Shown in pieces: positions 54,746-64,000 of a stretch of 64,000 bases of DNA. The notes beneath the pieces were generated by a model that saw only the letters and a program-made list of their open reading frames with translations, was not told the DNA's origin and ran no database searches. The translations under genes were made by a program, and so were the position numbers. Within the stretch, counting starts at the first letter, position 1. The number at the start of each line of letters is the position of its first letter. The stretch comes from Henckelia pumila (lineage: Eukaryota > Streptophyta > Magnoliopsida > Lamiales > Gesneriaceae), in the NCBI RefSeq assembly GCF_033568475.1, contig NC_133120.1, forward strand, positions 88,802,151-88,866,150, in the 5' to 3' direction.

Positions 54746-56612
54746 TGAAAGAGTGGGTGCCCAGTGAGCCAACTTGTGGCTATGGGCTTTGATGACTCTT
54801 TGTATAAACAATCTTTTGTTTAATATAATTTACACTTTTATTAATGGCAATGACTTTATCTTTCTTCATATTATTATATTGTGATATACTATTGTTGTTT
54901 TGATAAAGACCTTGAATATACTATAGTGTATGTAAGATGTGGTAGAACATGGGGATGTCTATCATGAAATACATCTTATAGTCACTGTATATTCTAAACT
55001 GTTCCTAGTCGATTGAGCCGTCCGATAATAAGGATAAGGATCGCTCGAGTTTGAGACTAGCATTTGCGATGCGGAGTACCACGTTTCATTGGTAGGGAAC
55101 ATGGAGATGTTCGAAGCATGCAAATGGATATTCATAGGATGAATAATCGAACTACCCTATCCGGACTTTCCAAGTGGTTATCACTTATCGAGTGGATAAA
55201 GTCCGCGGTTTTGGTTGTACACCATTAGTCCTTACTACTTGAAACATCATGGAGACTCTATATGCTAGTACTGTGCTTTGACCCGTTTACCGACTCTATG
55301 GGGGTCATCAGGTGTCGGGATTGGGTACAGTTACAACACATATAGGAGTCGATGCATTGTTGTCAAGGATTCACCACATACTTGCGAGTGTGGATATCCT
55401 ATGCGATCTGAGGAGATATTAGTGTGACGAATCTCTGGCCAGAGTACTAGATGTGATTTAAGAAATCGTTTCTTAGTAGCACATGCGATGTCACTAATTT
55501 GATCTTCAAGATGTATTGCATAGTTATCGAATCTTGAGCGACTCTCGATATACCAATGGTTGTTGATTCGATCGGGATATATGGATGAAGGGACCGTACT
55601 GTACGCCAACCAAAATCTACTGGTTCTTGTAGGCACTATCAGTGATACCTAGGGAATCATGGGGCGATGTTGCTAGGCGCTTTACCATGATTCGTTGGGC
55701 AAGTCGGAAATCGTTGTTCCGAGTCACAAGGAGTTGTGAGCCCACGGCTAGCTGTATCCCTGAACCATTGAGGGTCACACAGTGTAATGGAGTTTTAATC
55801 CCCGTTGAGATAGTTAAATTTAAAGAGTTAAATTTAATGAATAAAGAAGTTGGACTTCTTAAATAAGAGTAAGGGAGTAGGATTTCCTAAAATGACAAAG
55901 GGATGTACATTTTTGGAAACCACTGAATTCGGATTCAGGAAAATTTATCTTGACTTTAAAATGTGCAGAAATGGTTTCTGTGCACATTGGTAAAATCGGT
56001 TTATCAATCGGAGTCACGATGAATTTTATATTAATTTCTGAACATGCGGGCTTTGCTTGTCGGGCCTCAACTTATGACTAATGGGCCCTAAGGTGTTAGT
56101 GGCCTGCATTATAAATAAGTTATTACAGTACAGAAATTACACACAACAGGTCATAATTTGAGACAGGATTTTCGAAAACCCTAGCCTCCTCTCTCTCAAA
56201 GTGGCCGAACACCCTCCCTCTCTGTCTGAGAAATTCCGGTCTGTGATTTTGAATTGCAGTCTGGAATAGCGAATCAAATTCGTTTATTCTCTTCGCAGAA
56301 AACTTCTGATAGATTTTCTAGTGCAATCTATCAGAGGGATTAAACCTCCATTCGTGGACCTGATTGAAGGACAGAATATTCATCAGTTCCAGGGAGATAC
56401 AAGAAGCGCAGAAAAATCTGTGTGGTGTCCAATAATCTCGCTTCGAGATTGAAGGTAAAATTTAATAATAGATATTTAATTTTACACACACCAATAATTT
56501 AATCGTTAAACGGTTGATACCCACACTATGGAATTGTTCCATAATAAAATTTTTTAAACTTCCGCTGCACCGGGTATCAATCGTGATTGATCTGAACGCC
56601 AGTTTTCCAACA
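54746..56612 (+). mobile_element. Solo LTR inserted in copia-3 RNase H, opposite orientation
   Basis: The 1867-bp unit reads TGAAAGAGTGGGTGCC to AGTTTTCCAACA on the plus strand, the inverse of the copia-3 LTRs, and is clearly related to them but more diverged. It has perfect target duplications ACAAA at 54741-54745 and 56613-56617. It interrupts the RNase H frame between the Gly-Phe-Val and Phe-Met codons. No internal element sequence is left, so it is a solo LTR. Confidence 0.93.
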
Positions 56613-59600
56613 ACAAATCCAGAGGTTGACTTCGAGTCATCCACGTCACTTTGGAAGCTAGAGTCGGTATAGCCTTCCAATTTTAGTTCTCTTCCTCCAT
56701 ATACCATGAACATATTCTTAGTCCTTCGTAAGTACTTAAGAATGTCCTTCACGGCTTTCCAATGCATTTGACCGGGATTAGCTTGATATCTGCTCGTGAC
56801 ACTCAGAGCAAATGCTACATCCGGTCTGGTAGATATCATCCCATACATTATACTACCTATGGCTGACGCATATGGTACATGTGTCATTTTCTCTATCTCT
56901 TCATCAGTCTTGGGACACATAGACTTGGATAGAGAAACTCCATGACACATGGGTAGATGTCCTCTCTTGGACCCATCCATTGAAAACCGTTTCAATATGG
57001 TGTCGATGTAGGTTGATTGAGTGAGTCCTATCATTCTCTTAGATCTATCTCTATAGATCTGTATCCCAAGAATATAGGATGCCTCACCCAAATCCTTCAT
57101 CGAGAATCTACCTGATAACCATATCTTTGTTGACTGCAACATCCCTACATCATTCCCAATGAGTAGGATGTCATCAACATAAAGTACTAAGAATGTCACA
57201 GCATCTTTAACTACTTTCTTGTACACGCATGGTTCCTCCGGATTCTTGATGAAACCAAAATCTTTTATTGTTTCATCAAATTTCTGGTTCCAACTTCTTG
57301 ATGCTTGTTTTAGACCATAAATTGATCTCTGAAGCTTGCATACCTTATGCTCGCTTCCCATGGATGTGAACCCCTCAGGCTGCTTCATATAGATTTCTTC
57401 CTTAATGTCTCCATTAAGAAAAGCAGTCTTCACATCCATTTGCCATATCTCATAGTCATACCATGCAGCTATGGCAATAAGGATTCTTATGGACTTGAAC
57501 ATTGCAACTGGTGAAAAGGTTTCATCATAGTCAACTCCTTGTCTTTGAGTATAACCTTTTGCCACCAATCGCGCCTTGTAGGTCAATACCTTACCATCAG
57601 GCCCAAGCTTTCTCTTGTAGATCCATTTACACCCTATTGGAACAATTCCATCGGGAGGATCTACTAAAGACCAAACTTGGTTTGTATGCATCGAATCTAT
57701 TTCCGACTGCATAGCTTCAAGCCATAAATTTGAATCCGCATCAGAAATTGCTTCCTTGAAGTTTCTTGGATCACATCCAACATCGGGTTCATCTTGATCC
57801 CCTTCAAGAAGAAGACCATATCGAATAGGAGGTCTAGAAGTCCTCTCGGATCTTCTAGGTATAGGCGTGTCCAACAATGGTTCCTGAGGTGTAGGATCGT
57901 TATTTTGTATTTCGGGTTCTTCTCGAATTTCTTCGAGTTCCATCATCTCGCCTTTCTTATCCAATAAGAACTCCTTCTCCAAGAAGGTGGCATTCCTTGA
58001 AACAAACACCTTTGTTTCAGCAGGATAATAGAAATAATATCCGATTGAATTCTTCGGATACCCTACAAAATAACATAAGCTGGATCGACTATCCAACTTA
58101 TCTCCCACTGTCCGCTTCACGTAAGCAGGATATCCCCAAATACTCAAGTACGAATACTTAGGAGCTTTGTCATTCCATAACTCGTATGGTGTTTTGTCCA
58201 CTGCTTTAGTGTGGACGTTGTTCAACAAAAATACCGCTGTTTCAAGCGCATAGCCCCAAAACGAAGGTGGAAGCTCAGTGAAGCTCATCATGGACCGAAC
58301 CATGTCCAACAAAGTTCGATTACGACGCTCCGATACACCATTAAGCTGTGGTGTCATTGGAGGAGTCCACTGAGAGAGAATCCCATTATCTTTTAGATAG
58401 TCCAAAAACTCGGTACTCAAGTATTCTCCACCTCGATCCGATCGAAGTGCTTTAATACTTTTACCTAGCTTGTTTTCTACTTCAGCCTTGAATTCTTTGA
58501 ACTTTTCAAATGCTTCAGACTTATATTTCATTAAATATAAATACCCATACCTTGAATAATCATCAGTAAAGGTAATGAAGTAGGTGTGGCCATATTGAGT
58601 CCCAACTCTAAATGGACCACAAACATCTGTATGGATCAAATCCAACAGATTTTGACTACGTTCAGGTTTCCCCTTAAAAGGAGATTTAGTCATTTTTCCT
58701 TTTAGGCAGGATTCACAAGTAGGTAGAGAGTTAATATCAGACATATCAAACATGCCCTCTCCCACTAGCTTGTTCATCCTCCTTGAGGAAATATGACCTA
58801 GCCTAGCGTGCCAAAGGTTTGCCGGGTTTTGGCTATCGATTTTCCTTTTGTTTGTTGTTGCCGGTTTATCAACATAATTTATTGGAACGTCTTTTAGTTT
58901 TAAGTTGTATAGATCGTTTTCAAGTTGTCCATTTCCAATTAAACATTCATTCTTATAAATATTGCAAATCCCATTCACAAAATTGCAAGAATAACCATCT
59001 CTATCAAGCATAGAAACAGAAATAATGTTTTTAATCAAATCCGGAACAAATAAAACATCTCTTAAAAGTAACTTAAAACCGTTCTGCAAAATTAAATAAA
59101 CATCTCCCACGGCTTTTGCTTCAACTCTGGAACCATTTCCGAGCCTCAGATGGGTCTCACCCATCCTAAGCCTGCGACTTCTTGTCATCACCTGCAAATC
59201 ATTGCAAATGTGAGATCCACATCCGGTATCCAATACCCAAGAAGTAGTATTAAGTGAAACATTTATTTCAATATAGAACATACCCTTTGCAGTTCGCAAC
59301 TGCTCTAGATATTCCTTGCAGTTACGCTTCCAATGACCGGGCTTCTTGCAGTAATGGCAAACATCCTTGGATTTTTCCATGTTTGAAGCCTTTGTCTTGT
59401 ACTTCTTCTCGGGTTCGATTTTCTTGGGTGGGGCAGAACGTTTCTTGCCCTTTGTACTTGGCCCCTTCTTAGCAGAAGAAGAGGAGCCCACCAAGAAAGC
59501 CGGTTTATCCTTCTTTAATGTGGATTCATATGTCACAAGCATATTTACCATCTCTTCAAGGGAGGCCTCTATCTTGTTCATATTGAAATTTACCACAAAT

Positions 59601-60109
59601 CCGTCAAACGAAGAAGGAAGAGACAGAAGTAGTAAGTCCACGTTGAGTTCATGCTCCAACACCAAATCAAGGGTTACCAACTTCTGTATGAGCCAAATCA
59701 CTCGTACCCCATGATCACGGACCGAAGTCCCTTCACGCATGCGACACGTCATTAGCTCCTTTACAGTAGCAAACCTTTCAGCCCTCGATTGAGCCCCAAA
59801 AAGTTCCTTGAGTTGAACGTGAATGTCAGCAGCATTCACGGTGTCCTCAAATCTCCTCTGGAGTTCATCAGACATCGAGGCTTGCATATAGCATTTGGTC
59901 TTGATATCATGGTCCCACCATGTATCAAGCTTGGCTAACTCCTCCGGACTTACGTCAGCTGGTGCTTCCTTCGGAGGAGATTTTTCTAACACGTAGAGCA
60001 TCTTCTCCGAAGTCAAGAAAATCTTCAACTTACGGAACCATTCCGTATAGTTTGCGCCAGTCAACTTATTTTGTTCGAGGATCGAGAAAAGTGGATTACG
60101 CGAATTCAT
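56613..60109 (-). pseudogene. gag-pol polyprotein of copia-3, intact to RNase H then interrupted
   Basis: This is one uninterrupted frame of more than 1160 residues starting MNSRNPLFSILEQ at 60109. An upstream in-frame segment to 60160 is ignored because the MNSRN start fits the family. The order is gag; CCHC knuckle (CHYCKKPGHWKRNC); protease (WVLDTGCGSHI); GAG-pre-integrase (LWHARLGHIS, CESCLKGK); integrase with D, D and E in HTDVCGP, LRSDRGGEY and NGVSERRNR; reverse transcriptase with QMDVKTAFLNG and LYVDDILLIG; and the start of RNase H (GYTDSSFQSD). At 56613 the frame meets the inserted solo LTR and ends about 50 codons into it. Without that insertion this copy looks competent, so the family has been active recently. 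Confidence 0.93.
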
Positions 60110-60387
60110 CGTATGAAATACTGAAAAGAAACAGACAAATATCAGTGATTGTTTAAGCAATTTACTAAGACATAAAATAGGCGAAATTTATTTTATGAAT
60201 CTCACTCCCACTATTTTAACGATTTCACTACCCTCTAGTGAAAACGGGAAACTGTTTTCCTTAGTGAGAACATGGAGTCCAATTGACAAACTTATAGTCC
60301 CGAATAATATCAGTCAACCATAATTTTCAAAAGGTAGAGCCCAATTGCTTCCAAAGCAACCTCCACGTTTTTACCTCATGTCCAATA

Positions 60388-60590
60388 AGGGCCCAATAAT
60401 ATGACGCCGATTATTGTGACATGTCAAGATGATCCATCAATATTAAGTTGTGATGGACGGTCGCCATGTGGATCCCCCAATAATATGAGCCGATCCCATG
60501 GGAGTTCCACCCAACTTACAACATGTGTCGATCCACTGTACAGCTTTCCGACGAACGGGCCCCCCCAATAATATGAGCCGGACCGTATCC
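60388..60590. repeat. Three CCCAATAATATGA repeats spaced about 88 bp
   Basis: Each copy reads CCCAATAATATGASNCCG; they lie in the copia-3 leader. Confidence 0.75.
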
Positions 60591-61264
60591 GCAGGTAGCA
60601 TCTCATACATTGATCGTTGATGGAAGGTAGGGACATTTAAACAAATTTAAATTTCCTTTATTTATCTTGATATCAATTTTAAATCATATTTAAAATGAGG
60701 GATTTTTAATTATAAAAATTTGTCTCATCATTTTTAAAGTTTTGTATGCTTGTCGGATTCACACAATTATGTCTAAAACATGCATACAACTATAATATCA
60801 CATATTATATAGGATGATCGATTCCATTTCTAATCGACCCGTGGTTGCCAATCACGAGTCTTAGTCCAATCCTAGGTAATATGCAGTATGCAATGCAATC
60901 CTATTACATTTGCTTCCAATTTACATTTCTTCTGTCTTTATTGTCTGCTGGGCCCACCTTCATCTTCAAATCTTGATCTCCCACTAAATCTAATGTATTT
61001 ACAATAAATAACAATGACAAGTAGGGGATACATTTTTAAGGGGTGAGAACGGGCCATAAACCAAGCCCACTTTTATTACATATGACATTCATATTGGGCC
61101 ATAAACCAGGCCCATTAATAAAACCAACAACAATAAAAACAAATGTAAATTCCTAACATACACCTACAAAATTGGTCATGGCAATCGATCATCCTTATCC
61201 AATAACATTTAATTCAAAATTAATTTATTGGATAACATGCAATAACAATTTAAATTTAAAAGGA

Positions 61265-61385
61265 TAAAATCATATTTCATACATAAAATCTTATTTTACA
61301 TACAAAATCATATTTTATCTTTTTATCAAATAAAATCATATTTTATCTATAAAATCCAATTTTATACATAAAATCATATTTTACT
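61265..61385. repeat. AAAATCATATTTTA repeat tract
   Basis: Short direct repeats of AAAATCATATTTTAT or close variants occur at least five times in 120 bp; they are partly palindromic. Confidence 0.75.
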
Positions 61386-61625
61386 CAATATATCCATAAG
61401 ATCATATCTTATCATCAATTGTACCAAAAATAATTAATTTCAAAATTCAATTAAAGGATAAAATATTAAAATTTTCCAAAAATTCAAATTTATCCAAAAA
61501 TCAATTTTAAAATTTTCGGACTCGAACAATTCGATCCGACGCCTCGTGGACCAATCAAAACAATTTTCGATCGGACCAAAAATAGAATTTTAACATATTA
61601 AAATTTAATTTTAAAAAATTAAAAA

Positions 61626-61855
61626 TAATTTTTCCCGCGGGCCGCCCGGGACGTTCCCGGGCCGGGCAGCCCGGCTGCCCTAGGGCAGCGACGATCGCTG
61701 CACTGGGCAGCGATCACATCGCTGCCCATGGGCAGCGCCGTGCGCCGCCCTGTGCAGCGCCCAGCGCTGCGCAGGGCAGCGCCGTGCGCTGCCCGGGGCA
61801 GCGACCATCGCTGCCCCTCCCGGGCAGCGATCCAATCGCTGCCCGGGTTTTTGCC
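61626..61855. repeat. GC-rich array of GGGCAGCGA...TCGCTGCCC hairpins
   Basis: Around ten copies of GGGCAGCG or its reverse complement CGCTGCCC alternate over 230 bp, making several perfect short hairpins (for example GGGCAGCGAT, ACA, ATCGCTGCCC). The block is over 70 percent G+C in very AT-rich surroundings. It lies about 110-335 bp from the primer site, in the RNA leader of copia-3. Confidence 0.85.
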
Positions 61856-61960
61856 CGAAAAAAAAATATTTTTATTTTAAAAATATTTATTTTGTTTAAA
61901 AAACCGAGGCCTAAAAATTTTTTGTACAATCGATTAATTTAATCGCTTGATCTGAGCAAC

Positions 61961-61975
61961 CTGGCTCTGATACCA
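61961..61975 (-). other. Primer-binding site of copia-3
   Basis: On the minus strand it reads TGGTATCAGAGCCAG, one base from the LTR, complementary to initiator methionine tRNA. Confidence 0.9.
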
Positions 61976-61976
61976 C

Positions 61977-63819
61977 TGTTGGAGAACGCGGCTTTCAGAT
62001 CAAACAAGATTGATACCCGGTGCAGCGGAAGTTTAAAATTTTTGTATGGAACGATTTCATAATGGGTATCAACCTTACGATTAAATTGTGTGTGTAAAAA
62101 TTTAAATAACAATTATAAATTTTTACCTTTAATCTCGAATCGAGATTTTGGACACCAACAGATTTCTCTGCTCTTGTTGTATATCCCTGGAACTGATGGA
62201 CGAACTGTTCTTCAATCAGGTCCACGAACAGAGATTTAATCCCTCTGATAGATTGCACTAGAAAATCTATCAGAAGTTTTCTACGAAGAGATTAACGAAT
62301 TTGATCCGTTAAACCAGACTGTAATTCAAAATCACAGGCTGGATTTTTCTGTCAGACAGAGGGTAAGGGGCGGCCACTCTTTAGAAAAATACTTAGGGTT
62401 TTCGAAAATTGTGACCTGTTGTATCTAATTTCTGTACTGCAATAACTTATTTATAATGTAGGCCACTAACAGCTTAGGGCCCATTAGTCATAAGTTCAAG
62501 CCCGACAAGCAAAGCCCGCATGTTCAGAAATTAATATAAAATTCATCGTGACTCCGATTGATAAACCGATTTCACCAATGTGCACAGAAACCATTTCTGC
62601 ACCTTTTAAAGTCAATATAAATTTTTCTGAATCCGAATTCAGTGATTTCCAAAAATGGCCATCCCTATGTCATTTTAGGAAATCTTACTCCTCTACTCTT
62701 AAATAAGAAGTCCAACTTCTTCGTTCATTAAATTTAACTCTTTAAATTTAACTATCTCAACGGGGATTAAAAATCCATTACACTGTGTGACCCTCAATGG
62801 TTCAGGGATACAGCTAGCCGTGGGCTCACGACTCCTTGTGACTCGGAACAACAATTTCCGACTTGCCCATCGAATCATGGTATGAGCGCCTAGCAACATC
62901 GCCCCAAGATTCCCTAGGTATCACTGATAGTGCCTACAAGAACCAGTAGATTTTGGTTAGCGTACAGTACGGTCCCTTCATCCAAATATCCCGATCGAAT
63001 CAACAACCATTGGTATATCGAGAGTCGCTCGAGATTCGATAACTATGCAATGCATCTTGAAGATCAAATAGTGACATCGCATGTGCTACTAAGAAACCAT
63101 TTCTTAAATCACATCATGTACTCTGGCCAGAGATTCGTCACACTAATATCTCCTCAGATCGCATAGGATATCCACACTCGCAAGTATGTGGAGAATCCTT
63201 GACAACAAAGCATCGACTCCTATATGTGTTGTAACTGTACCCAATCCCAACACCTGATGACCCCAATAGAGTCGGTAAACGAGTCAAAGCACAGTACTAG
63301 CATATAGAGTCTCAATGATGTCTCAAGTAGTAAGGACTAATGGTGTACAACCAAAACCGCGGACTATATCCACTCGATAAGTGATAACCACTTGGAAAGT
63401 CCGGATAGGGTAGTTCGATCATTCATCATATGAATATCCATTTGCATGCTTCGAACATCTCTATGTTCCTTACCAATAAAACGTGGTACTCTGCATCGCA
63501 AATGCTAGTCTCAAGCTCGAGCGATCCTTATCCTTATTATCGGACGGCTCAATCGACTAGGAACAGTTTAGAATATACAGTGACTATAAGATGTGTTTCA
63601 TGATAGACATCCCCATGTTCTACCACATCTTACATACACTATAGTATATTCAAGGTCTTTATCAAAACAACAATAGTATATCACAATATAACAATATGAA
63701 GAAAGATAAAGTCATTGCCATTAATAAAAGTGTAAATTATATTAAACAAAAGATTGTTTATACAAAGAGTCATCAAAGCCCTTAGCCACAAGTTGGCTCA
63801 CCGGGCACCCACTCTTTCA
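61977..63819 (-). repeat. Shared LTR of copia-3 (right copy)
   Basis: It is the same length as the left LTR, 1843 bp. On its left is a primer site (61961-61975); on its right are a polypurine tract and RNase H end. It thus acts as 5' LTR for the element on its left and as 3' LTR for the element on its right. Confidence 0.93.
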
Positions 63820-64000
63820 ATCTCCCACTTGCCCTATAGCCAACTAGTCATACTACGTAGACCCATTGCTTCGCGATGTTTGTCAAATAATGGTCCTGGA
63901 AAGGGCTTAGTAAGTGGATCAGCGATATTGTCTGCAGAGGCCACTCTTTCGACAGTGATGTCTCCTCTTTCCACAATCTCCCGGATGATGTGGTATTTCC
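63820..64000 (-). mobile_element. 3' internal end of a second copia-3 copy, tandem to the first
   Basis: This repeats the polypurine tract and RNase H C-terminal coding sequence seen at 54309-54489, with only about two or three differences. It encodes the ADPLTKPLPGPLFD tail. The element continues past the window. Confidence 0.9.

Larger units (their letters stand above)
60161..61960 (-). other. Untranslated leader of copia-3
   Basis: About 1.8 kb separate the primer site from the gag start, an unusually long leader. It contains three CCCAATAATATGANNCCG repeats (about 60388, 60477, 60566), an AAAATCATATTTTA repeat tract (61265-61385), two GGGCCATAAACCARGCCCA copies (61051, 61095) and a GC-rich hairpin array (61626-61855). 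No long conserved frame is present. Confidence 0.7.
52466..63819 (-). mobile_element. Young Ty1/copia element (copia-3), nested in copia-2 and joined in tandem to another copy
   Basis: Two 1843-bp LTRs (52466-54308 and 61977-63819) of equal length and about 99 percent identity by eye frame a primer site, a long leader, and an uninterrupted gag-to-reverse-transcriptase frame on the minus strand. An oppositely oriented solo LTR (54746-56612) has split its RNase H. The right LTR is not followed by flanking DNA. It is followed by the polypurine tract and RNase H end of another copy (63820 to the window end). Left target duplication is probably GCAAA (52461-52465); the partner is out of view. Confidence 0.92.

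Noticed and set aside
61714-61929. 71-codon frame rich in Arg, Ala and Gly
   Set aside because: It is translation of the GC hairpin array in the copia-3 leader, without protein features.
26928-64000. Endogenous pararetrovirus (caulimovirid) as the source of reverse-transcriptase domains
   Set aside because: LTRs, target duplications, primer sites and integrase domains identify ordinary Ty3/gypsy and Ty1/copia retrotransposons; no movement protein or viral coat motif was seen.

Overview
This window is nuclear DNA of a flowering plant. Intron-bearing plant genes take up roughly the first 18 kb, and most of the remaining 46 kb is transposable elements. The gene families, the AT-rich intergenic DNA and the TGAGACGGTCTCA-type small repeats fit a eudicot, perhaps an asterid of the Lamiales. 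That placement is inference; the species cannot be read from the sequence.

Gene-rich part (1-18.4 kb). Four protein-coding genes are supported: a four-exon protein-L-isoaspartate O-methyltransferase with a plastid/mitochondrial-type N-terminal extension (171-2461, +); a single-exon F-box protein (8320-9528, +); a single-exon secreted glyoxal/galactose-oxidase-like protein (12056-13738, -); and an eleven-exon RGLG-type RING ubiquitin ligase (14869-17677, -). They are separated by a 2.66-kb solo LTR with a perfect 5-bp target duplication (4462-7116), by several foldback MITEs, and by AT-rich DNA with nothing recognisable. The oxidase lacks two of the copper-radical residues expected of its family, which is the most interesting gene-level observation here.

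Transition (18.4-26.9 kb). A dead cyclic-nucleotide-gated channel gene (CNGC19/20-like) is cut up by two hAT-type elements with 8-bp target duplications, one of which contains a third, and by an internally deleted Ty1/copia element.

Nested retrotransposon block (26.9-64 kb). An old, decayed Ty3/gypsy element (gypsy-1, from 26928) has taken several insertions. These are a solo LTR in its 5' LTR (29243-30791), a complete younger Ty3/gypsy element in its pol region (gypsy-2, 33752-42652, perfect target duplication) and a Ty1/copia element in its 3' LTR (copia-2, from 43930). Copia-2's right LTR is itself interrupted by another Ty1/copia element (copia-3, from 52466), whose RNase H domain is split by an oppositely oriented solo LTR (54746-56612). 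Copia-3's right LTR is followed at once by the 3' internal end of a further copy, so the elements are arranged in tandem and run off the window. All internal elements use an initiator-Met-tRNA-type primer site where the site is visible.

No operon-like or defence-like system is present. The four genes have unrelated functions and show no sign of working together. The unusual structures are architectural: GC-rich hairpin arrays near the primer site of three elements, nucleosome-length tandem repeats inside one LTR, a template-switch inversion, and LTR sharing.
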